Under the pieces are notes generated by a model. That model made no database searches and was not told where the DNA came from. It was given only the letters and a program-made list of their open reading frames with translations. From assembly GCA_031258755.1 (NCBI GenBank), contig JAIRMK010000162.1:1-7481 (forward strand): DNA of 7,481 nt. The letters run 5' to 3'. The DNA comes from Prevotellaceae bacterium. GTDB lineage: Bacteria; Bacteroidota; Bacteroidia; Bacteroidales; UBA932. Positions 1-5,499 of the stretch are shown piece after piece; within the stretch, counting starts at the first letter, position 1; the number at the start of each line of letters is the position of its first letter. Both the position numbers and the translations under genes were made by a program.

Positions 1-737
1 ATTTCGCCGTTGTGCCCCAGCAGGCGGAACGGCTGCGCCAAATCCCACGACGGAAAGGTGTTGGTGCTGAACCGCGAGTGTACCAGCGCCAGCCCGCTGG
101 TGAAGTAGGGGTTTGTCAAATCGGGGTAGTAGTCGCGCAGTTGCATTGACGTGAGCATACCTTTATATATAATGCGCTGCGACGAGAGGCTGGGTATGTA
201 GAACGACTTCGGACTACTGAGCGACAGGGCGCGCACGGCCTTTTCTATCTTCTTGCAGGCGATGTACAACTTCCGCTCTAACTGTTCCGACGCCTCCTGC
301 TCCACGATAAACACTTGCTTTATGCAGGGCTCGTTCGACCTGGATATTTCGCCGAGTATGTCGCTGTTTACCGGGACGTCGCGCACGGCTAAGAGTTTCA
401 GGCCGTCTTCGGGCAATGTGTTTTCTATGGCGGCGAGGCAGCGTTGCCGCTCGTCGTCGTGCCGCGGAAGGAACACCAGCCCGGAGCCGTACTTCCCCTT
501 TTCGGGGACGGGGACGCCCTGCAATAAAATAAACTCGTGCGGGATTTGCACCAGGATGCCGGCGCCGTCGCCCGTTTTGTTGTCGGCGCTTTCGGCGCCG
601 CGGTGCAGCATGTTCTCCAGCAACTGGAGGCTTTTTTCCACAATGTCGTGCGACTTGTTTCCGCGAATGTCGGCTAACAATCCGACACCGCAGGCATCGT
701 GTTCAAAGTCGGACAGGTATAAGTTCTGTTGGTTCAT
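1..737 (-). CDS. gltB: Glutamate synthase (GOGAT) large subunit, N-terminal part, cut by window edge
   Basis: This is the N-terminal glutamine amidotransferase (class II, Ntn) domain of the large subunit of glutamate synthase, which takes ammonia from glutamine and, in the rest of the protein, makes two glutamates from glutamine and 2-oxoglutarate in the cytoplasm. The minus strand reads open for 245 codons from ATG at 737 to the left edge. FEHDACGVGLLADIRG places the catalytic cysteine at residue 16, so a short propeptide of 15 residues would be removed to expose it. HRGAESADNKTGDGAG (residues 45-60) and FSTNTFPSW followed by LGHNGE (223-245) are the family's substrate-pocket motifs. The central, FMN/Fe-S synthase and C-terminal domains (the family is about 1500 residues) lie outside. 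A weak AAAGG lies 6 bases before the ATG. The gene follows rsmI on the same strand but has its own promoter. The family call is firm; intactness of the remainder cannot be seen. Confidence 0.96.
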   Translation of the reverse strand, partial: MNQQNLYLSDFEHDACGVGLLADIRGNKSHDIVEKSLQLLENMLHRGAESADNKTGDGAGILVQIPHEFILLQGVPVPEKGKYGSGLVFLPRHDDERQRCLAAIENTLPEDGLKLLAVRDVPVNSDILGEISRSNEPCIKQVFIVEQEASEQLERKLYIACKKIEKAVRALSLSSPKSFYIPSLSSQRIIYKGMLTSMQLRDYYPDLTNPYFTSGLALVHSRFSTNTFPSWDLAQPFRLLGHNGE

Positions 738-773
738 GTTTTACCTTTGATAATTATAAATCGTAAGCGGGGA

Positions 774-804
774 CAAAAATACAATTTTTTTGTTATTCGG
801 CAAA
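774..804 (-). promoter_or_regulatory. Bacteroidota-type promoter for gltB
   Basis: Read on the minus strand, TTTG (plus-strand CAAA at 801-804) is followed after exactly 19 bases by TATTTTTG (774-781). This matches the published Bacteroides consensus of a -33 TTTG and a -7 TAnnTTTG separated by about 19-21 bases. Transcription would start near 767-770, giving a leader of roughly 30 bases before the gltB ATG at 737. It is the best promoter match in the window and suggests gltB is transcribed separately from rsmI, although read-through is possible because no clear terminator lies between them. Confidence 0.75.
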
Positions 805-856
805 ACATTACTGCCCCGCTCTTGCGGATAGCGCTTTTTTAAACATCATACATTTA

Positions 857-1531
857 CTAATCGGGCTTTCCGGCCACGGTAATCACAACTTCTCCTTTTG
901 GGGTGGTATTGCTATAGTATAGAATTAGTTCGGCAAGCGTGCCGCGCCGGTTTTCTTCATGTAGCTTACTGAGTTCGCGTGATACGCAGGCTTGTCGTTC
1001 CGGTTCGAAAGTCGCAGACAGTTGTGTGAGTGTTTTTACTAAGCGGAAGGGGGATTCGTAAAATACCATCGTGCGTTCTTCCTTGCCAAGTTCAGTCAAG
1101 CGGGTTTGCCGTCCCTTTTTTTGTGGAAGAAATCCTTCAAAGCAGAACCGGTCGCAGGGCAATCCCGAGTTGACCAGTGCGGGAATGAGCGCCGATGCGC
1201 CGGGCAGACATTCCACGTCGACACCTTGGGCAATGCAGGTGCGCACCAGTAAAAATCCCGGGTCGGAAATGCCGGGCGTTCCGGCGTCGCTGATAAGCGC
1301 GATATTGCTGCCGGCGGCAATACGTCCGGCAAGTTCGGCTACGGTGCGGTGTTCATTAAATTTATGATGGGAGAACAAGCGGGTGGTGATGTCATATTTT
1401 TTGAACAGTACGGACGACGTGCGGGTATCTTCGGCTAGCACCAAATCAACTTCTTTTAGAATACGAAGCGCCCGGAATGTAATGTCCTCCAGATTGCCGA
1501 TAGGCGTGGGTACAACATACAACTTCGCCAT
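857..1531 (-). CDS. rsmI: 16S rRNA (cytidine(1402)-2'-O)-methyltransferase RsmI
   Basis: This SAM-dependent enzyme of the tetrapyrrole-methylase fold 2'-O-methylates C1402 in the decoding centre of 16S rRNA. The 224 residues carry the family signatures in order: VPTPIGNLEDIT (7-18), AEDTRTS (33-39), ISDAGTPGISDPG (80-92, the SAM-binding loop), LPGASA (109-114), FEGFLP (131-136), FYESPFR (157-163), SRELSKLHEE (184-193) and GEVVITVAG (213-221). It is shorter than the E. coli protein (286 residues) because it ends right after the last core strand, a form I believe is usual in Bacteroidota. The ATG at 1531 sits directly before the conserved start AKLYVVPTPIG. It lies 12 bases after the stop of the upstream coiled-coil gene, so the two are probably co-transcribed. 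No Shine-Dalgarno is visible. Confidence 0.96.
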   Translation of the reverse strand: MAKLYVVPTPIGNLEDITFRALRILKEVDLVLAEDTRTSSVLFKKYDITTRLFSHHKFNEHRTVAELAGRIAAGSNIALISDAGTPGISDPGFLLVRTCIAQGVDVECLPGASALIPALVNSGLPCDRFCFEGFLPQKKGRQTRLTELGKEERTMVFYESPFRLVKTLTQLSATFEPERQACVSRELSKLHEENRRGTLAELILYYSNTTPKGEVVITVAGKPD

Positions 1532-1543
1532 AACCGGTTGCTT

Positions 1544-2272
1544 TTATAAATAGCGGCGTTGCACTATGGATAAGAAAAGTTGGGCAGGCTCGGATGTGTC
1601 GTCCCAGTTTTTTACCACGTCTTGAATATAATTTTTTGCTTCCTCGATATTGCTCATCGTGTTCAGTTTGTTTACCGTCTGAGAAAAAAGCGTGGCATCG
1701 CCGGCAAACAATTCTCTGATAAACAGGAAACGGTCGTTAATCGCTATTGCTTTTGCAATGTCGTGGATAGGTTGCCGCATGGTAATGGCCGGATCGGGCT
1801 TGGCTATTGCATCGTTGAGGGAAGTTTGCGCTTTAAATTGGTCAACTATTGCAGTCGTATCCGGCTTTTTTGTCGTTTTTTTCGCAGTACCCGGAAACTC
1901 TCTCTTTGTGGGAATTTTATCGGCTATGTCTTGTTTTTTGTCGCTATTCAATATTATTTCCTCATTCTCCGTGTGTTTCAAACTGTCTATTTTTTTGAAT
2001 AGCCTTTCTTCCAATTCATGTATTTCTTTTTGTTTTACATTCAGGTCTTCCTTGGTTTTTTGCAAAAAGTCAATCAATTGCACTTTTCTTGCTTGTAGTT
2101 CACCTATTTCAATTAATATTTTTTCTTTTTCATGAGACAGTGCTGAAATTTTTTCTTGTAGTTTTTCTATTTCTTCCACTGTGTCGTTTGCTAATGCCGT
2201 AGCGTTATGCAGGTTTTTTGTTATTTCGGAAAGTGTGGCGGCTAATTTGTTGATATCTTCTTTCGGTGCCAT
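1544..2272 (-). CDS. Coiled-coil protein of unknown function with conserved-looking helical C-terminal domain
   Basis: I cannot assign a function. The 242-residue protein has no signal peptide or membrane segment, so it is probably cytoplasmic. Residues 31-100 form a strong coiled coil: L38, L45, I52, L59, L66 and I35, I42, I56, L70, L77, I84, L91, L98 occupy heptad a/d positions among many Lys and Glu. A polar, lysine-rich linker follows (about 101-145, with KREFPGTAKKTTKKPD). The C-terminal part (about 149-242) is compact and alpha-helical, with INDRFLFIRELFAGD (178-192), an EEA/YI segment (210-216) and a NWDDTSEPAQLFLSIVQRRY tail. From memory, such an INDRF-FIRELF-GD domain recurs in uncharacterised Bacteroidota proteins; this was not checked. 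It is the first gene of a pair with rsmI and is divergent from tdk. The DNA is clearly more A/T-rich than the neighbours, largely because of Lys/Glu/Ile codons. A scaffold or partner-binding role is only a guess. Confidence 0.85.
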   Translation of the reverse strand: MAPKEDINKLAATLSEITKNLHNATALANDTVEEIEKLQEKISALSHEKEKILIEIGELQARKVQLIDFLQKTKEDLNVKQKEIHELEERLFKKIDSLKHTENEEIILNSDKKQDIADKIPTKREFPGTAKKTTKKPDTTAIVDQFKAQTSLNDAIAKPDPAITMRQPIHDIAKAIAINDRFLFIRELFAGDATLFSQTVNKLNTMSNIEEAKNYIQDVVKNWDDTSEPAQLFLSIVQRRYL

Positions 2273-2293
2273 TGTAATATTTTTTTATCTTTG
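2261..2293 (+). promoter_or_regulatory. Probable tdk promoter
   Basis: TATCTTTG at 2286-2293 matches the Bacteroidota -7 element TAnnTTTG exactly. Twenty-one bases upstream lies TTTC (2261-2264), one mismatch from the -33 TTTG. Transcription would begin near 2298-2300, leaving a leader of about 40 A/T-rich bases before the tdk ATG at 2340. The -33 part and the spacer overlap the first four codons of the divergent coiled-coil gene (start codon 2270-2272). The -7 match is direct; the -33 assignment is weak. Confidence 0.5.
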
Positions 2294-2317
2294 TAAAATA
2301 CAATTTATTTCAAGGGA

Positions 2318-2325
2318 CAAATATA
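2318..2325 (-). promoter_or_regulatory. Candidate -7 element for the coiled-coil gene and rsmI
   Basis: On the minus strand this reads TATATTTG, an exact TAnnTTTG match placed 45 bases before the ATG at 2272. No TTTG is found 19-21 bases further upstream, where the DNA is already tdk coding sequence, so the promoter is supported by the -7 element only. If real, its start point (about 2311-2314) lies downstream of the tdk start point on the opposite strand, so the two nascent transcripts would overlap by roughly ten bases. Confidence 0.35.
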
Positions 2326-2339
2326 CATTTTTTTTATTA

Positions 2340-2918
2340 ATGTTTTTAGAAAATGCAAAAAATCCCGGTTGGATTGAGGTAATATGCGGTTCGATGTTCT
2401 CGGGAAAAACGGAGGAACTCATCCGCAGGCTGAGGAGGGCCAAGTTTGCCAGCCAAAGGGTAGAGATTTTTAAGCCAATCCTTGATGTGCGCTACTCCGA
2501 AACAGAGGTAGTGTCGCACGATGACCATACCATACGCTCTACGCCGGTAGAGTCGTCGGGGAGTATCTTATTACTTACCGGCGAGGTGGAAGTGGTAGGC
2601 ATTGATGAAGCGCAATTTTTTGACAATCATTTGGTCGAGATTTGCAAGGAGCTGGCCGATAGAGGTATCCGGGTGATTGTGGCAGGGCTGGACATGGACT
2701 ATTTGGGCAAACCTTTTGGCCCCATGCCGCACTTGATGGCTATGGCCGAGTACGTCACCAAAGTGCATGCTATTTGTGTGCGTTGCGGCAACCTGGCGCA
2801 TCATTCGCACCGGTTGACGGATAATAACAGGCTGGTCGTGTTGGGTGAAAAAGATACGTATGAACCGCTTTGCCTGCATTGTTTTAATAAAATGATGGGG
2901 ATAATCCGACCAAGGTAG
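2340..2918 (+). CDS. tdk: Thymidine kinase (type II, TK1-like)
   Basis: The enzyme phosphorylates thymidine to dTMP with ATP in the pyrimidine salvage pathway. The 192 residues show the P-loop GSMFSGKTEE (17-26), the Mg/strand motif KPILDVRY (45-52), SHDDHTIRS (59-67), and VGIDEAQFF (86-94), whose Glu90 is the expected catalytic base. GLDMDYLGKPFGPMP (116-130) precedes a structural zinc site formed by Cys146/Cys149 and Cys178/Cys181. YEPLC (174-178) belongs to the lasso loop that grips thymidine. An in-frame ATG exists at 2181, but that extension has no family similarity, is hydrophobic, starts upstream of the promoter and overlaps the opposite-strand gene. The ATG at 2340 gives the usual length. 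No Shine-Dalgarno is present; the leader just before the ATG is an A/T run. It converges with holA, 90 bases away. Confidence 0.97.
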   Translation: MFLENAKNPGWIEVICGSMFSGKTEELIRRLRRAKFASQRVEIFKPILDVRYSETEVVSHDDHTIRSTPVESSGSILLLTGEVEVVGIDEAQFFDNHLVEICKELADRGIRVIVAGLDMDYLGKPFGPMPHLMAMAEYVTKVHAICVRCGNLAHHSHRLTDNNRLVVLGEKDTYEPLCLHCFNKMMGIIRPR

Positions 2919-2954
2919 AACCCTGAACAAGGGAATTAAGCGTTAAGAACTATG

Positions 2955-2996
2955 TCTTTGTCTAATATCTATAATCTAATAGTCTAACGTCTGTAA
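2955..2996. repeat. Degenerate intergenic heptamer repeat (TCTAAYR-like)
   Basis: Six consecutive units each begin with TCT and recur every 6-8 bases: TCTTTG, TCTAATA, TCTATAA, TCTAATAG, TCTAACG and TCTGTAA. They fill about half of the 90-base convergent gap between tdk and holA. Copies are imperfect, and the stretch is short and A/T-rich, so chance or slippage cannot be excluded. No gene or convincing hairpin terminator is seen in the gap; a 4-bp stem CCCT/AGGG at 2921-2933 lacks a T-run. Confidence 0.5.
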
Positions 2997-3008
2997 ACAA
3001 CAACCATC

Positions 3009-4058
3009 TTAATACAATATCTTAGCCGCTAATTCACGAAGCAGCTCGCCATGGTCGGCGGCGCCGTTGTTCCGCCCTTTGCTTCGCATGTCGTATTCGC
3101 GCAGCAGCGATATAATTTCTACGGTTTTTGCCAGGGAGTAGTTCCGTGCGGCCTCTTCATAATCCCTCACAAAATAAGGATTGACGCCTAATACGGCAGC
3201 TGTTTCGCCGGGCGGCGGATTGGCGCCCTGGTATTTTCTTTTTAAGAGATGAAATTTCAAAATCTTTAAAAAGTGGGTAAATAAAGCGCCAAGCGTGACC
3301 ACGACAGGATTGTCGTTCGGATTTTTGGCAAAATGTTGTACAATGCGGAAAGCCTTTTGGATATTACGTTGTGTAATGGCCTTGTTAAGTTCAAACACAT
3401 TATACTCCCGGCTGATGCCGATATTTTTCTCAATGTGTGCGCAGGTAACACGTTTATTATTTTCGGGTAATAGCGTAAGCAGTTTATCCAACTCGTTTGC
3501 TATTTTAGAAAGGTCGTTGCCCAAATATTCTACCAGTATGGCTCCTGCCGCTGCGTCAATAGTTCCGTGTTTTTCCTTTAGATGCGCGGTTACCCATGCA
3601 GCCACTTCGTTGTCATATAGCTGTGTGGTTTCGAGCACTTCGCCCGTTTTTACCACAGTTTTGTAGAACCCCTTGCGTTTGTCCACCGGTTTTCCTTTAT
3701 GGCAAATTACCAAAATCGTAGAGGGCATGGGGGCTTTGGCATAAATTTCCAGCATGTCGATATTCTTCATCTGCTGCGCCTCGCGCACAATAATGACTTG
3801 TTGTGCACTCATCATCGGGAAACGGCGGGCGGTTTCGATAAGTTGGGCGGCGTTGACGTCTTTGCCGTATAATACCAGTTGATTAAAGCTGCGTTCTTCT
3901 TCGGAAAGAATATGGGAAGCCATGTAGTCGCTCACCATGTCGATAAAATAAGGCTCCTCGCCCATGAGCAGGTACACCGGTTTGTAAATTTTATTCTTCA
4001 CATCGGAAAGGATGCGTCCGGTGTTGGCGATAATATCTTTTAATCCTGCTTTAGCCAT
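3009..4058 (-). CDS. holA: DNA polymerase III subunit delta
   Basis: The delta subunit of the clamp loader opens the beta sliding clamp and helps load it onto primed DNA. The 349 residues match the family in length. VYLLMGEEPYFID (28-40) is the start of the AAA+-like domain I. RRFPMMSAQQVIIVREAQ (78-95) is the typical strand just after the clamp-binding wedge region. YLGNDLSKIANELDKL (178-193) belongs to domain II, and IGISREYNVFELNKAI, a little further on, marks the start of the C-terminal collar domain. As in other delta subunits, no P-loop is present, consistent with absence of ATP binding. The ATG at 4058 lies 13 bases after the purB stop, with no visible Shine-Dalgarno, so holA is probably translated from the purB transcript. 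The reading frame is intact. Confidence 0.93.
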   Translation of the reverse strand: MAKAGLKDIIANTGRILSDVKNKIYKPVYLLMGEEPYFIDMVSDYMASHILSEEERSFNQLVLYGKDVNAAQLIETARRFPMMSAQQVIIVREAQQMKNIDMLEIYAKAPMPSTILVICHKGKPVDKRKGFYKTVVKTGEVLETTQLYDNEVAAWVTAHLKEKHGTIDAAAGAILVEYLGNDLSKIANELDKLLTLLPENNKRVTCAHIEKNIGISREYNVFELNKAITQRNIQKAFRIVQHFAKNPNDNPVVVTLGALFTHFLKILKFHLLKRKYQGANPPPGETAAVLGVNPYFVRDYEEAARNYSLAKTVEIISLLREYDMRSKGRNNGAADHGELLRELAAKILY

Positions 4059-4071
4059 AATTCAGTTCGAT

Positions 4072-5406
4072 TTAAATACCCGTATAAGCGTGTGGCGACA
4101 AGGCCAGCAGCTCTTTTTTTACGGCCTCGTTCACGTTCAGGGTGTCGATAAATTGACGGATGCTTTCACGCGTAATGCGGCTATTAGTGCGTGTAAGCGC
4201 TTTCAGCGCTTCGTAAGCGTCAGGGTAGCCTTCGCGGCGCAGGATGGTTTGAATACCTTCCGCCACTACCGCCCAATTATTCTCCAGGTCCTTGTCAATG
4301 GCTGTTTGGTTGATGAGGAGTTTGCCTATTCCTTTTTCTATAGATTTAAGCGCAATAACACTGTGTGCGATGGGAACGCCAATGTTGCGCAGTACGGTGG
4401 AATCGGTGAGATCGCGCTGCAGGCGCGACACAGGCAGCTTGGCGGAAAAATGTTCATACAGCGCGCCGGCAATTCCGATATTCCCTTCCGCGTTTTCAAA
4501 ATCAATGGGATTTACCTTGTGGGGCATAGCCGATGAGCCCACTTCGCCCGGTTTTATTTTTTGTTTGAAATATTCCATGGAAATATACGTCCACATGTCG
4601 CGACAAAAATCCAGCAGGACGGTATTGATGCGCTTTAGTCCGTCGAACAGCGCTGCCATGTTGTCGTAATGCTCGATTTGCGTGGTGTATTGCAGCCGTT
4701 GCAAGTGTAATGTATGTATAAAGCGATCGGCAAAATTTTTCCAGTCAACAGTCGGATATGCGGCCGCGTGGGCGTTAAAATTGCCTGTAGCGCCGCCGAA
4801 TTTAGCCGAAAAAGGAACCTGCCGCACCAGTTCTATTTGCCGGGTCAGGCGTTCTACGAACACCATGATTTCTTTTCCCAGCCGGGTAGGGGAGGCCGGC
4901 TGTCCGTGCGTATGCGCCAGCATGGCGATGTCCGCCCATTCCTGCGACAATTGCTTTAATGTGTTGACGAGATGATCCAGCAAGGGAAAATACACAGTAT
5001 CCAAAGCATCTTTCAGACTGCGTGGAATGGCTGTGTTGTTAATGTCTTGAGAGGTTAATCCGAAATGAATAAACTCGCGAAAAGAATGCCATCCCTGTTC
5101 GTCGAAAAATTTTTTAATGAAATACTCTACCGCTTTCACATCATGATTGGTGGTGCGTTCAATGGTTTTTATCTCCTCGGCTTGTTGCAGGGTGAAATTT
5201 TCATAAAGTTTCCGGAGTTTATCTTTATGACAAAAGTTCTTGAGCGATGGAATGGGCAGCTCGCAGAGGGCAATAAAATATTCCACTTCAACCATTACAC
5301 GGTAACGGATCAGTGCAAATTCCGAAAAATAATCCGATAATCCTTCTACTTGTTGCCGGTAACGGCCATCGACAGGAGAATTGGCAGTAAGAGACGAGAG
5401 TTGCAT
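4072..5406 (-). CDS. purB: Adenylosuccinate lyase
   Basis: PurB acts twice in purine synthesis: it releases fumarate from SAICAR to give AICAR and from adenylosuccinate to give AMP. The 444 residues resemble the E. coli type of the fumarase/aspartase superfamily (456 residues), with SPVDGRY (10-16), ERTTNHDVKAVEY (83-95), HFGLTSQDINNTA (114-126) and HTHGQPASPT (165-174, containing the proposed catalytic His167). The superfamily signature GSSAMPHKVNPIDFEN (290-305) is the flexible loop that carries the catalytic serine. FGGATGNFNAH (203-213) is also typical. The gene is complete and starts with ATG at 5406 directly before the conserved N-terminus. It is the first gene of a pair with holA and diverges from dxs across 93 bases. 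The leader next to the ATG contains a short inverted repeat, described separately. Confidence 0.97.
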   Translation of the reverse strand: MQLSSLTANSPVDGRYRQQVEGLSDYFSEFALIRYRVMVEVEYFIALCELPIPSLKNFCHKDKLRKLYENFTLQQAEEIKTIERTTNHDVKAVEYFIKKFFDEQGWHSFREFIHFGLTSQDINNTAIPRSLKDALDTVYFPLLDHLVNTLKQLSQEWADIAMLAHTHGQPASPTRLGKEIMVFVERLTRQIELVRQVPFSAKFGGATGNFNAHAAAYPTVDWKNFADRFIHTLHLQRLQYTTQIEHYDNMAALFDGLKRINTVLLDFCRDMWTYISMEYFKQKIKPGEVGSSAMPHKVNPIDFENAEGNIGIAGALYEHFSAKLPVSRLQRDLTDSTVLRNIGVPIAHSVIALKSIEKGIGKLLINQTAIDKDLENNWAVVAEGIQTILRREGYPDAYEALKALTRTNSRITRESIRQFIDTLNVNEAVKKELLALSPHAYTGI

Positions 5407-5420
5407 AAACTTCTTAGTTT
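5407..5420 (-). other. Short inverted repeat abutting the purB start codon
   Basis: AAACT and AGTTT are separated by four bases and end one base before the purB ATG, so a 5-bp A/U-rich hairpin with a 4-base loop could form in the leader of the mRNA. Such a stem is weak and may be chance; it is recorded because it occupies the position where a ribosome binding site would normally lie. Confidence 0.3.
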
Positions 5421-5427
5421 GATTTTA

Positions 5428-5435
5428 CAAAATTA
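5428..5435 (-). promoter_or_regulatory. Candidate purB -7 element
   Basis: On the minus strand this reads TAATTTTG, an exact TAnnTTTG match 21 bases before the purB ATG. Twenty bases further upstream the sequence is CATG, only half matching the -33 TTTG. The predicted start point near 5421-5424 leaves a leader of about 15 bases for the purB-holA transcript. Confidence 0.45.
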
Positions 5436-5478
5436 CAAAAAATATCCATATTGTTCATGCGATATTGCCCTTTTTTTA

Positions 5479-5486
5479 TACCTTTG
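5479..5486 (+). promoter_or_regulatory. Candidate dxs -7 element
   Basis: TACCTTTG matches TAnnTTTG exactly and is preceded by a run of seven T. No good TTTG lies 19-21 bases upstream; the nearest TTG is 25 bases away. The element ends only 13 bases before the dxs ATG at 5500, so the transcript would have a leader of only about 6-10 bases. Confidence 0.45.
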
Positions 5487-5499
5487 TGTGGTTTTGATT

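Noticed and set aside
253..750. 165-codon open frame on the plus strand opposite gltB
   Set aside because: It is the antisense shadow of the GOGAT amidotransferase domain; its translation is Ser/Cys/Arg-rich with no recognisable motif.
811..856. Hairpin CCGC-AAGA-GCGG between rsmI and gltB as a terminator
   Set aside because: The stem is only 4 bp and is not followed by a T-run on the minus strand, so it does not meet the pattern of an intrinsic terminator.
1532..1539. Palindrome AACCGGTT between the coiled-coil gene and rsmI
   Set aside because: An 8-base palindrome is expected by chance at this scale and there is no promoter beside it.
1580..2135. Two overlapping plus-strand open frames of 140 and 147 codons opposite the coiled-coil gene
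   Set aside because: Their hydrophobic, Phe/Ser-rich translations are what antisense of Lys/Glu-rich codons gives; no start signal or family motif supports them.
2181..2339. Possible N-terminal extension of thymidine kinase by 53 residues from an upstream in-frame ATG
   Set aside because: The extension overlaps the opposite-strand coiled-coil gene, contains the predicted promoter, is not like any thymidine kinase N-terminus, and the ATG at 2340 gives normal family length.
2921..2933. CCCT/AGGG stem just after the tdk stop as a terminator
   Set aside because: It has a 4-bp stem without a following T-run; too weak to call.
5350..5499. Possible 50-residue extension of Dxs from an in-frame ATG at 5350
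   Set aside because: It overlaps the 5' end of purB on the other strand and the promoter region; Dxs proteins start close to the ATG at 5500.
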